The position numbers and the translations under genes were made by a program. Positions 1 to 7,613 of a DNA stretch of 64,000 nucleotides are shown here, piece after piece. The notes below the pieces were generated by a model. It had not been told where the DNA came from and made no database searches. It saw nothing but the letters and a program-made list of their open reading frames with translations. Origin of the DNA: Aureimonas sp. AU20 (lineage in GTDB: Bacteria; Pseudomonadota; Alphaproteobacteria; Rhizobiales; Rhizobiaceae); contig NZ_CP006367.1 of NCBI RefSeq assembly GCF_001442755.1, forward strand, positions 1,116,001-1,180,000. Reading direction: 5' to 3'. Position 1 is the stretch's first letter; each line of letters opens with the position of its first letter.

Positions 1-141
1 GAAGATGCCTGAAATTTTTCGCCGCTCAAGCCGCCTTCCGCATGAATCCCATCCGTGTTGCTGAGATGTAACGCAGTTCACCGGCGCGTGATGAATGAGT
101 TGTTCTTCGAAATAGCGGAAAGGACGAGAGGTGAGGCAGGG

Positions 142-166
142 AAAAACCCGACAGGCTGGGGTTTTT
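142..166. terminator. Bidirectional intrinsic terminator
   Basis: An A5-C3 / G3-T5 inverted repeat pairs 142-149 with 159-166 around a 9-base loop, giving a U-tract in either direction. It probably ends a transcript from a gene lying left of the window. Positions 1-140 hold no convincing reading frame. Confidence 0.5.
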
Positions 167-303
167 GAAGTCTCTCAACAGTCTTGAATTGGCCCATGTG
201 AGAATAGAATCACGCTGACGTGAGCTTGGGACGTTTAAGTAGCCGCATGCGGGTTAGACGCCAGCGTTGCAATTTTGACGCGTCCGGACGTCGGCCCCAC
301 GCG
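167..303. other. Gene-free stretch
   Basis: No reading frame here has a ribosome binding site or recognisable product. The stretch lies between the left-edge terminator and the terminator of the small minus-strand gene. Confidence 0.4.
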
Positions 304-337
304 AAAATGGCCCGGCGCCGCAGGACGGGGCCGAGCC
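304..337 (-). terminator. Intrinsic terminator of the 39-aa gene
   Basis: Read on the minus strand, a 12-bp GC-rich stem (one G-T wobble, one mismatch) with a 5-base loop (321-325) is followed by ATTTT. It lies about 35 bases after the stop codon of the small membrane-protein gene, which supports that gene being a separate transcript. Confidence 0.5.
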
Positions 338-370
338 ATGGGGAATGGAAATGGGACCGGAATGGTTCGG

Positions 371-490
371 TCAGCGCGCGCCACGCGGCTTGGGACGGTG
401 GTCGCCGGAAAGCTGGAGGGCGACGGAGACCAGAACCGCAAAGCCGCCCATCGTCAGGATGAATGAGAACAAGGTCGTCACGAGATCCAT
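371..490 (-). CDS. Small single-span membrane protein (39 aa)
   Basis: The predicted 39-residue peptide starts MDLVTTLF. Residues about 4-27 form one continuous hydrophobic helix, followed by a short basic tail (HRPKPRGAR). A GAAGG ribosome binding site lies 8 bases before the ATG, and a stem-loop with a U-tract follows the stop, so the unit has both translation and termination signals. Function is unknown. It lies 94 bp downstream of the bestrophin gene on the same strand and could be co-transcribed with it. The size leaves real doubt, but hydrophobicity, binding site and terminator agree. Confidence 0.5.
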   Translation of the reverse strand: MDLVTTLFSFILTMGGFAVLVSVALQLSGDHRPKPRGAR

Positions 491-584
491 GGTTCAAACC
501 TTCGAACGCTTGGGAAGGGTTCAGAAACCATGGTCGGGGTTAACGAAGTCTTGCCGGGGAGTGAGGCGCCCTCCGGCCTTCGAC

Positions 585-1484
585 CTACCAGAGAACGTGG
601 TTAACCGGGCGCACGGGGGCCGGCGCGTCCATCTTGCCGCGAAGATGTTCGAGATCGATCTGGATCGTGCGGCAGATCGAGGTGAGGGGTACGTCGTGGT
701 CCCGGTTCTCGAACGGGTCCTGCAGGTCGCTGCCGATCTGGTCCATGGCCAGCATCATGAACCCGACGATCGTGGAGGCGAGCGGCGTGTAGATGCCGAG
801 GCTGTCGACCAGCCCGACGGGCAGGAGCACGCAGAAGACATGGACGAAGAGCGTGGGAAAGTAGTCGTACTCGCGCGGCAGCGGCGTGTTCTTGATCCGC
901 TCCATGCCGCCCTGGGCATTGCTCATGTCCACCAGAAGCTGCTCGACCTGCGTGCGGCGGATCGAGTCCATCCAGCCTTGCCGGGTGGCGTCCGAGAGAA
1001 GCGCGGCGGTCTCGTTGAGAACCGCGTTGGGCACGTTGGAGACGTCGGTCAGACCCTCCGTCTCGGCCTCGCCGAGAAAAGGGCGGATCTCGTCCAGGCA
1101 GGGCTGGCGGCGCAGATGGCAGCGCAGCGCGTTGACATAGGCGATCTGCCGCATCACCAGCGCCTGGCGCAGGTCGTGGCTTTCCGGCCGTGTATCGATG
1201 AGATGGAACACGGCGCGGCCATAGGAGCGCGAGGCGTTGACCATGGCACCCCAGAGCGTTCGCGCTTCCCACCAGCGATTATAGGCGTTGTTGTTGCGAA
1301 AGCCCAGAAACAGCGCCAGCGCCGAACCGAGCAGCGTCATCGGCAGGATCGGCAGGTCAAAGCCGGGATGCGGCAGGTAGACATAGGCCAGCGTGACGAT
1401 GACGTCCCAGATCAGGAGCAGCACCAGCGGCCAGCCTACATAGCGAAGCATGCGCGGCAGACGGGCAGACTCGGGCAAGACCAT
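585..1484 (-). CDS. Bestrophin-family anion channel (UPF0187)
   Basis: A 299-residue inner-membrane protein of the bacterial bestrophin family, pentameric channels related to eukaryotic chloride channels. The first third has two hydrophobic helices with the family motif region FLGFRNNNAYNRWWEAR, and an acidic helix-rich cytoplasmic domain follows. The ATG at 1484 is preferred over the longer start at 1544 because AAGGAG sits 6 bases upstream of it and the extra residues are not family-like. Ion selectivity cannot be read from the sequence. It stands alone, with a small membrane gene downstream. Confidence 0.85.
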   Translation of the reverse strand: MVLPESARLPRMLRYVGWPLVLLLIWDVIVTLAYVYLPHPGFDLPILPMTLLGSALALFLGFRNNNAYNRWWEARTLWGAMVNASRSYGRAVFHLIDTRPESHDLRQALVMRQIAYVNALRCHLRRQPCLDEIRPFLGEAETEGLTDVSNVPNAVLNETAALLSDATRQGWMDSIRRTQVEQLLVDMSNAQGGMERIKNTPLPREYDYFPTLFVHVFCVLLPVGLVDSLGIYTPLASTIVGFMMLAMDQIGSDLQDPFENRDHDVPLTSICRTIQIDLEHLRGKMDAPAPVRPVNHVLW

Positions 1485-1748
1485 GCGCAACTCCTTATGT
1501 GGACGGCCAAACGAACCGAAGAACGCTTGGTTGCATTGCAGCATGAGAAAGCGGCCTCGGTTCGGCCCCGCGAAGGCGAGAGGATGACGCGCCGCTCGCT
1601 CGGGAGCGGGGTCCTGATCGTGCCGGTCTTATCCGTCTGGTAGGGTTGATGATTTAGGCGCAACAGTGCGCCTTCTTTTGAAAGGGGCTGGAACCTCGAA
1701 GGCCGCTCGCGAATTCTTGAGGCGACATCTTCCAACGGATCAACGCCC

Positions 1749-1913
1749 ATGCGCAGCCGCAGTCGCAGCCCTTTCCACCTTCGTGCCCTTCGCTACAGCC
1801 TTCTTATTCTCAGCCTTCTGTTCGCTGGGGGCGTCGTGTTCCTCGGGATCACCAACATGACCAAGGTCGAAGCCGACCCGCTGGTGGACTATCGCGGCGT
1901 GTCGCAGAACTGA
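1749..1913 (+). CDS. Small single-span membrane protein (54 aa)
   Basis: A 54-residue peptide with an Arg/Ser-rich N terminus (MRSRSRS), one hydrophobic helix at about residues 17-36 and a short polar C terminus ending in GVSQN. About 78% of third codon positions are G or C, lower than large neighbours but acceptable for a short gene. No clear ribosome binding site is visible. A perfect bidirectional terminator begins 30 bases after the stop, between this gene and convergent gapR, which supports a real plus-strand transcript. Function unknown. Confidence 0.42.
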   Translation: MRSRSRSPFHLRALRYSLLILSLLFAGGVVFLGITNMTKVEADPLVDYRGVSQN

Positions 1914-1942
1914 GCGACCGGGCCGGTTGAGGCCGGCCCATA

Positions 1943-1978
1943 AAAAGCCCTCCCGGCCTGACGGCGGAGAGGGCTTTT
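1943..1978. terminator. Bidirectional terminator between convergent genes
   Basis: A perfect 10-bp inverted repeat (AAAAGCCCTC at 1943-1952 with its complement at 1969-1978) gives a U-run in both directions. It would serve the 54-aa gene on the plus strand and gapR on the minus strand. Confidence 0.85.
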
Positions 1979-2007
1979 CGCTGCCTGCGAAAGCGAGCGA
2001 GCTGGGC

Positions 2008-2277
2008 TTAAGCGGCCTTGGCGGTTTCGGCCGGGGCCTCGTCCATGGCGCGCAGATAGAGGTCGAGCAGCGTCTCGTGCTCGTCGCGCTCGTCCTTGTC
2101 CTGCTTGCGCAGCTTGATGATCTCTTTCAGGATCTTGACGTCGAATCCCTCGCCCTTGGCCTCGGCGAAGACCTCCTTCTTGCCTTCCATCAGATCCTGA
2201 ATCTCCTGATCCAGCTGTTCCACGCGCTCCACGAACGAGCGGATGCGACTGCCGCCGATGCCAACCGTGTCCGACAT
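2008..2277 (-). CDS. gapR: GapR nucleoid-associated protein (DUF2312/UPF0335)
   Basis: An 89-residue protein matching the alphaproteobacterial DUF2312 family across its length. The family includes Caulobacter GapR, which binds overtwisted AT-rich DNA ahead of replication and transcription forks and helps topoisomerases. The sequence is almost all charged helix, with the family core EVFAEAKGEGFDVKILKEI followed by RKQDKDERDEHETLLDLYL, and a short Ala-rich tail. AAGGAG lies 5 bases before the ATG. It is convergent with the 54-aa gene and shares its terminator. The family assignment is firm; the role is inferred from Caulobacter. Confidence 0.9.
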   Translation of the reverse strand: MSDTVGIGGSRIRSFVERVEQLDQEIQDLMEGKKEVFAEAKGEGFDVKILKEIIKLRKQDKDERDEHETLLDLYLRAMDEAPAETAKAA

Positions 2278-2359
2278 GGTGACTCCTTCCTGAATGAACC
2301 GGGGGCACTATCGCCGGGAGGGGTAAGCGAGTCCTTAACCCAACCGGCGCGCCGCCCCT

Positions 2360-3406
2360 TCATCCCCGAGAGCGGTTGCGGAAGGCGCAATTGCCGAGGC
2401 CGGTGCCGATGGTCACCGCGGCCCAGCGTTCCACGTCGCGCATGAAGGGCCATTCGCTGAGCCCCTGGATCACCGCGTCATTGTGCAGGCGGATCATGGT
2501 GGGATGGCCGCGCAGGCGCGGAACGGCGCGGCGCACGAGCTCGGGCAGGCGAAAGCCCGGCTCGGTCCAGTCGCCCGGCAGATTCTGCACGCCGCCCGCG
2601 AAGCTGCCGTCCGGCCGAACGAGGCCGGGGCAGGACAGTCCGACGAAGGGTGCCAGACGAAGCCCCTCTCGCCCGGCCTCGTCGGCGGCCTGGCATAGAA
2701 GCATCCCCATGCGCTCCAGCACCTCCTCGCGGCTCGGCTCGTCGTCGGCATGGCACCATTTCTCGCGATGGACGACGCGGGGTTCCCGGCCCTCCTTCTC
2801 CAGCGCCACGACGCCGCAGCGAAGATTGGTGCCCCCAATGTCCACCGCGAGAAAGGCGTTGCCCGCGCCCAGCACCTCGGTCGGCGCGGCATAGGCCCAG
2901 CCCACCATGCCGCCATCGTCCGGCGCATGGTGCAGCGAGGAAAGCGGGATAGGGCGGCCATGCTCCTCCCGCAGAATCGCCTCGGCCCGGCGCACGGCCT
3001 CCTCGCCGACGCGGCTCGACTGGAGGCCGCCGCCGCACACGATGCGCTCCACCCCCGCCCAGGAGGCGTTTGCCAGAAATCGGTCCAGCACATCGGCGAG
3101 ATCGACGGCGAAATCCTGCAGCGCGCCGTCCAGCGCCTCGGCCTCGCCGGCATTGTCCGGCCGATGCAGCGTCTCGTCCAGCTCGTCGCGCTCCAGCTCC
3201 TGCGTCGACGCGTTGCCGAAGGGCGTGTCGCCCTGGCCCGACAGGCGTTCGCGCCAAAGGTCCAGAAGCGTGCGGAAAGCGGTCTCGCTGGCCTTGTCCC
3301 CTAGGAACCCGCCATCCTCGCGAATGTCGAGACTGTGGCTCTCGACCCGCGCCACCGGCAGGTCGGCGGCCCCATGCGGGGCAGCGAGGTCGGGCGCGTC
3401 GGGCAT
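2360..3406 (-). CDS. ROK-type sugar kinase with permuted motif order
   Basis: A 348-residue protein with the ATP-binding and catalytic motifs of ROK sugar kinases in an unusual order. In ordinary ROK kinases DIGGT comes first, then the catalytic Asp, then GTG, then GGG near the C terminus. Here the GGG loop (IVCGGGLQ, residues 122-129) and its following helices come first. The phosphate-binding VDIGGTNLR (188-196) is central, the catalytic Asp region HNDA is at 308-311, and the second phosphate loop GTGLGN (334-339) is almost at the end. All key residues are present, so the domain looks circularly permuted rather than broken. The zinc motif CxCGxxGC of many ROK proteins is absent. The substrate is probably a hexose, but this is not shown. 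The gene stands alone and the start is weakly supported. Confidence 0.75.
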   Translation of the reverse strand: MPDAPDLAAPHGAADLPVARVESHSLDIREDGGFLGDKASETAFRTLLDLWRERLSGQGDTPFGNASTQELERDELDETLHRPDNAGEAEALDGALQDFAVDLADVLDRFLANASWAGVERIVCGGGLQSSRVGEEAVRRAEAILREEHGRPIPLSSLHHAPDDGGMVGWAYAAPTEVLGAGNAFLAVDIGGTNLRCGVVALEKEGREPRVVHREKWCHADDEPSREEVLERMGMLLCQAADEAGREGLRLAPFVGLSCPGLVRPDGSFAGGVQNLPGDWTEPGFRLPELVRRAVPRLRGHPTMIRLHNDAVIQGLSEWPFMRDVERWAAVTIGTGLGNCAFRNRSRG

Positions 3407-3621
3407 GGGAGCGGTCCATTGTCTGGCGGGCGAAGGTCTGGCGGGGCGAAAGCAGGGTGTATCGATCGGGCAGGCGTCGGGATCATGGCCCGCATAGGCG
3501 CAGCGCCGTTTCGGACCGGACGGCGCGTCGATGAGGTCCTCACATCCTCAATGCCGCCATGGGCGAAGGGTTCGGCCGACCCTTGCGCCTTCGCGCCGAA
3601 GTGAAATCCGCGTGACCGGCG

Positions 3622-4065
3622 TCAGCGCGCCGACGAGGGGAGTCTCGCCAAAGTCGCTCCGTCCGCTTCGCCGCCAAAGAAGAGGGCGAGCGCCTCGTCG
3701 AACAGACGCCTGTCGTCTCCCTGAGCCGCCTCGCGGAACAGGGTTAGCGAGGAGTGGAACTTCATGTCGTCGGGCGAGCCGAACAGCGTATGCACGGAAC
3801 GCTCGCCGCTTTCGCAGGCAGCCGTCACCGCCTTGCGAAGCCGGGGCCCGAGCAGGGGATGGGCGAGATAGGCTTTGGCCTCGTCCAGCGAGCGAAGCGC
3901 GAAGCGGCGCGCCGTTTCGCTGCGCCCCAGCCCCTCGATCTGCGGAAACACGAACCACATCCAATGGCTCGCCTTGCGGCCCCGGTTCAGCTCGGCCAGC
4001 GCATCGGCATAGACGCCTTCCTGCGCGACGACGAAGCGCCGGAGATCGAACGGGTCGGACGTCAT
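3622..4065 (-). CDS. DUF1810 family protein
   Basis: A 147-residue soluble protein matching DUF1810 through the conserved block SHWMWFVFPQIEGLG followed by an EAKAYLAHPLLGPRL segment. The family's biochemical function is not established; some members are discussed near stress or calpastatin-like annotations, which is weak evidence. The ATG at 4065 is chosen because GGGAG lies 7 bases upstream; a longer start at 4104 has none. It is 81 bp downstream of the short-chain dehydrogenase and may be the last gene of that stress module. Confidence 0.8.
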   Translation of the reverse strand: MTSDPFDLRRFVVAQEGVYADALAELNRGRKASHWMWFVFPQIEGLGRSETARRFALRSLDEAKAYLAHPLLGPRLRKAVTAACESGERSVHTLFGSPDDMKFHSSLTLFREAAQGDDRRLFDEALALFFGGEADGATLARLPSSAR

Positions 4066-4146
4066 GAACTGTCTCCCTGCCGGGTTGGAAGGCCGATCCG
4101 GCAAAACCCGATGCGCCGGATCGGCATGGCTGCTGGCCTGCCGGCC

Positions 4147-4941
4147 TCAGGCCGAGCCGGGCTCGGCGAGCTTGCGGTTCTGCTCGGCCAGGATCGGGGC
4201 GGGCGTGACATTGGCCAGCGCCGAGGCGAGTTTGTTCTTCCAGCCGCTCACCACGTCGCCCTTGCCCTGCATGACGGCCTCGAAGCCGACGCGCGCCACC
4301 TCGGCCGCGTCGTCCTTGGGCGCCTGGCCGATCGCGGTGTCCAGCATGTCGGCGCGTGCGAAGACCTCCGTGTCGGTCGCGCCGGGCATGAGGCAGGAGA
4401 CCGTGACGCCTGAATCCTTCAGCTCGTTGCGCAGGGCAAAGGCGAAACTGTTCAGGAACGCCTTGGTGCCGTTGTAGACCGCCATGAAGGGACCGGGCAC
4501 GAAGCCGGCGATCGAGCCGGTAATGAGGATGCGCCCCGTGCCGCGCCGGCGCATGTCCCGGCCCACCTGATGGATGAGGTAGAGCGTGCCGGTCAGGTTG
4601 GTGTCGAGGACGTGGCGTGCCTCGGTGAAGTCCTGGTCGAGAAAGGCGTGGCCGAGCGCCCGGCCGGCATTGGCGAAGAGGCTGTCGACCGGGCGCCCTG
4701 CAAGCGCGGCGAGAAGCGTATCGACGCCTTCCACGCTCGAGAGATCGGTTTCCAGTGCATCCACGCTTACGCCCGAGCGGCGAAGCTCGGCGGCGGCGGC
4801 TTCGATCTCGGGCTCGTCGGCTGCGATCACCAGATCGAAACCCTCCGCCGCGCAGAGCCGGGCGAGTTCCCGACCGATGCCGCTGGAGGCCCCAGTCACC
4901 AGGGCTAGAGGGCGGCCTGCCGCCTCGTTTGCCGCGCTCAT
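4147..4941 (-). CDS. Short-chain dehydrogenase/reductase
   Basis: A 264-residue classical SDR. The NAD(P) loop TGASSGIG is near the N terminus, followed by the NAG motif, the catalytic Ser in GSIAG and the YxxxK pair in YNGTK. The residue after the second beta strand is acidic (AADEPE), which leans towards NAD, but the cofactor is uncertain. Its start overlaps the alcohol dehydrogenase stop by four bases (ATGA), so the two are translated together. The substrate is unknown. Pairs of such an SDR with a zinc alcohol dehydrogenase are common in rhizobial general-stress regulons. Confidence 0.85.
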   Translation of the reverse strand: MSAANEAAGRPLALVTGASSGIGRELARLCAAEGFDLVIAADEPEIEAAAAELRRSGVSVDALETDLSSVEGVDTLLAALAGRPVDSLFANAGRALGHAFLDQDFTEARHVLDTNLTGTLYLIHQVGRDMRRRGTGRILITGSIAGFVPGPFMAVYNGTKAFLNSFAFALRNELKDSGVTVSCLMPGATDTEVFARADMLDTAIGQAPKDDAAEVARVGFEAVMQGKGDVVSGWKNKLASALANVTPAPILAEQNRKLAEPGSA

Positions 4942-6107
4942 GGCTTCAGCACCACTTTGACACAGGAATCCTTCTTGTCGCGGAAGGTCTTGTAGAGCTC
5001 CGGCCCGTCTTCCAGCGATCCCGTGTGGGTGATGATGAAGGACGGGTCTATCTCGCCCTTGACGATGCGCTCCATCAGGAGCGGCAGGTAGCGCTGCACC
5101 GGGGTCTGTGCCATGCGGAAGGTGAGGCCCCGGTTGATGGCCGAGCCCATCGGGATCTTGTCGAGGAAGCCGCCATAGACGCCGACGATCGACACGGTAC
5201 CGAAATTGCGCGTGCAGTGGATGGCCTGGCGTAGGACATGCGGCCGGTCGGTGCCCATGAAGGTCGCGACCTTCACCCGGTCGATGATGGCGTCGAGCGA
5301 GCCCGTGGCATGGGCTTCCGATCCGACCGCGTCGATCGAAGCGTCGACCCCGCGCCCGTTGGTCAGCTCCTGGATGCGCTCGTAGATGTCCTCGTCCATG
5401 AAATCGAGCGTGATCGCGCCGCTCTTCGCGGCGAGGGCGAGGCGCTCCGGCACGGTGTCGATGGCCAGCACGCGCTCGGCGCCGAGGATGAAGGCGCTCT
5501 TGATCGCCATTTGGCCGACCGGCCCGCAACCCCAGACCGCGATCGTATCGCCCGGCTTGATGTCGCAGAAATCGGCGGCCATGTAGCCGGTGGGAAAGAT
5601 GTCGGACAGGAACAGGACCTGATCGTCGGTCAGCCCCTCCGGCACCTTGATCGGCCCGACATCGGCATAGGGCACTCGCAGATATTCGGCCTGGCCGCCG
5701 CTATAGCCGCCGAGAAGATGGGAATAGCCGAACAGGCCGGCGGGCGAATGGCCCCAGAGCTTTTCGGCGCGGGCCTTGTTCGGGTTGGAGCGCTCGCAAC
5801 CGGAGAAGAAGCCGCGCTTGCAGAAGAAGCACTCGCCGCAGGAAATGGTGAAGGGCACCACCACCCGGTCGCCGACCTTCAGGTCGCCCGCGCCCGAGCC
5901 TGCTTCCACCACTTCGCCCATGGTCTCGTGGCCGAGAATGTCGCCCGAATGCATGTCGGGAATGACGCCGTCGTAGATATGCAGGTCGGAGCCGCAGATG
6001 GCGCAGGACGTCACCTTGATGATCACGTCCCGCGCATCCTCGATCTTCGGGTCGGGGACGCTTTCGCAGCGGATGTCGCCTTTGCCGTGCCAGGTCAGCG
6101 CTTTCAT
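4938..6107 (-). CDS. Zinc-dependent alcohol dehydrogenase, formaldehyde-dehydrogenase-like
   Basis: A 389-residue medium-chain dehydrogenase of the zinc-containing group. The catalytic zinc region CAICGSDLH and GHETMGEV is followed by the four-Cys structural zinc loop [15 protein letters not shown] and the Rossmann loop [10 protein letters not shown]. Length and sequence resemble the large 'glutathione-independent formaldehyde dehydrogenase-like' subgroup, whose true substrate is often unknown. The ATG at 6107 is chosen over one at 6155 because GGAGG precedes it closely. An EcfG-like promoter lies 53 bases upstream. First gene of a two-gene, perhaps three-gene, stress operon. Confidence 0.85.
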   Translation of the reverse strand: MKALTWHGKGDIRCESVPDPKIEDARDVIIKVTSCAICGSDLHIYDGVIPDMHSGDILGHETMGEVVEAGSGAGDLKVGDRVVVPFTISCGECFFCKRGFFSGCERSNPNKARAEKLWGHSPAGLFGYSHLLGGYSGGQAEYLRVPYADVGPIKVPEGLTDDQVLFLSDIFPTGYMAADFCDIKPGDTIAVWGCGPVGQMAIKSAFILGAERVLAIDTVPERLALAAKSGAITLDFMDEDIYERIQELTNGRGVDASIDAVGSEAHATGSLDAIIDRVKVATFMGTDRPHVLRQAIHCTRNFGTVSIVGVYGGFLDKIPMGSAINRGLTFRMAQTPVQRYLPLLMERIVKGEIDPSFIITHTGSLEDGPELYKTFRDKKDSCVKVVLKP

Positions 6108-6160
6108 GAAACCTCCATCGGGGCCGGGCGGGCGCTCGGCCCCGCCGGTGTCCAAGGGTT

Positions 6161-6186
6161 AACAGGAGGTTTCGAAGGGCGGTTCC
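6161..6186 (-). promoter_or_regulatory. EcfG-type general stress promoter candidate
   Basis: On the minus strand GGAAC (6186-6182) is separated by 17 bases from TGTT (6164-6161). The alphaproteobacterial EcfG sigma consensus is GGAAC, 16-17 bases, CGTT, so only the first base of the -10 differs. It lies 53 bases before the alcohol dehydrogenase start. Confidence 0.55.
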
Positions 6187-6230
6187 GCCCGGAGAGTTTG
6201 GCTGACGAAGGACCCTCGCCAGCCGATGCC

Positions 6231-7469
6231 TCAGACCTTGGGCTTGCCCAGCGTGTCCGCCATGGACGCGCCGCGCTGGCCCATGGGCTGGGCGGGGCTG
6301 GTGGTGGAGTCGATCGCCGTCTGGTGCTCCAGTTCGGCATTCAGCTCCGCGCCCAACAGCACCACGATCGTGGAGATCCAGATCCAGGTCATGAAGCCGA
6401 TCGCCGCGCCCAACGAGCCGTAGGTCTCGTCATAGGAGCCGAAATTCTGCGCGTACCAGGAGAAGAGGAGCGAGAAGACCACCCAGAGCGCGGCGGCGAA
6501 CAGGCTGCCCGGCGCGATCCAGCGCCATTTGGCCGCCGAACGGCTGGGGCCGATGCGGTAGACCATGGAGAGACCGAGCGCGACCAGCACGAGAAGGATC
6601 GGCCAGCGCAGGACGAGGAGCCAGGTCTCCAGCCCGCCGAGATGCAGGAATTCCAGCACGATGGGCAGGACGACCACGCCGGCGAGCGCCACGATCAGGG
6701 CGAAGATCGTGCCGAGCGTGAAGGCGAGCGTCACGAGCGTCAGCTTGACGAAGTCGCGCTTCTCCTTTTCGTCGTAGACGATGTTCATGGCGTCGAAGAG
6801 CGTCTTCATGCCTGCATTGGCGCTCCACAGCGCGACGCCGAGGCCGAACACCATGCCGAAGCCGAGCTTGGCGCCTTCCTTGGAGGTGACGCGCTGCATC
6901 TGCTCGCCGATGATCTGCAGCGCGCCGCTGGGCAGGACGCCCGCCATGTTCTGCAACTGGTCATTGACGCTGGCGGGGTCGTTGAACAGGCCGTAGATCG
7001 AGATGAAGGCGGTGATCGCGGGAAACAGCGCGAGGAGCACGTAGAAGGTGACGCCGGCGCCGACCAGCATCAGCCGGTCGCTTGAGAATTCCTCGTAGGT
7101 GCGCCAGAGCACGTCCTTCCAGCCTTGGGCGGGAATGGCCGTGGGCTTGGCCGCCGTGCGCCCGCGCGCCGCCTCGTCGGCCGGCACCTTGGCCGTTTCG
7201 CCCTCGGGGGCGGCGCTGTCGGCCCAGCCGGGCTTGTTGCTCTCAGTCTCCCCGGGCCAGGGGCCTTCGCTGTCCCGGTCTCTCCAAGTCTCGCTCTTGC
7301 CGGCGACGAATCCGATGGCGGTCAGCGCGCCCGCCGACACGAGACCGAGAAGCACGTCGCCCGTCGCCGATCCCTTAGCCAGACCCTTGGCAGATCCCTT
7401 GGCCGATCTCGCCCCCGGTGCCTTGGCCGATACCCCGGCCCATCGCCTGGATTGCGTCCGTTCGCCCAT
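6231..7469 (-). CDS. YihY/BrkB family inner-membrane protein
   Basis: A 412-residue member of the YihY (UPF0761, formerly 'ribonuclease BN') family. The conserved six-helix core begins at the family motif LMLVGAGVTFYVLLALFPA and carries FNDPASVNDQL, later GSLGAAIGFMTWIWIS. The first about 120 residues are not conserved: an Ala/Gly/Lys/Ser repeat segment (AKGSAKGLAKGSA) and a separate hydrophobic stretch. The ATG at 7469 is preferred because the promoter candidate at 7527-7552 would overlap a longer start at 7544. The cellular function of the family is unresolved. It is the next gene upstream of the dehydrogenase pair, with its own promoter candidate. Confidence 0.85.
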   Translation of the reverse strand: MGERTQSRRWAGVSAKAPGARSAKGSAKGLAKGSATGDVLLGLVSAGALTAIGFVAGKSETWRDRDSEGPWPGETESNKPGWADSAAPEGETAKVPADEAARGRTAAKPTAIPAQGWKDVLWRTYEEFSSDRLMLVGAGVTFYVLLALFPAITAFISIYGLFNDPASVNDQLQNMAGVLPSGALQIIGEQMQRVTSKEGAKLGFGMVFGLGVALWSANAGMKTLFDAMNIVYDEKEKRDFVKLTLVTLAFTLGTIFALIVALAGVVVLPIVLEFLHLGGLETWLLVLRWPILLVLVALGLSMVYRIGPSRSAAKWRWIAPGSLFAAALWVVFSLLFSWYAQNFGSYDETYGSLGAAIGFMTWIWISTIVVLLGAELNAELEHQTAIDSTTSPAQPMGQRGASMADTLGKPKV

Positions 7470-7526
7470 CGCCTCTTGCCCCCTTGGCCGTTCCTGCCGC
7501 GAGGCCGAACCGAGCCTCGCTGCGGA

Positions 7527-7552
7527 AACGCTGCAATGCGGCAAACCGATCC
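7527..7552 (-). promoter_or_regulatory. EcfG-type promoter candidate for the yihY-family gene
   Basis: On the minus strand GGATC (7552-7548), 17 bases, then CGTT (7530-7527). This is one mismatch from the EcfG consensus GGAAC / CGTT, about 57 bases before the chosen start. It is weaker than the 6161-6186 site in the -35 but perfect in the -10. Confidence 0.4.
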
Positions 7553-7613
7553 CTGCGAGGCGAAGTCGTGGCCAAAGGATGGCGGCAGCGTGGCCTGTCG
7601 GGCGAGCGGGCGG

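Noticed and set aside
1690..1715. GGAAC upstream of the 54-aa gene as an EcfG promoter
   Set aside because: At 16-17 bases downstream there is GAAT or AATT, not NGTT, so the -10 half is missing.
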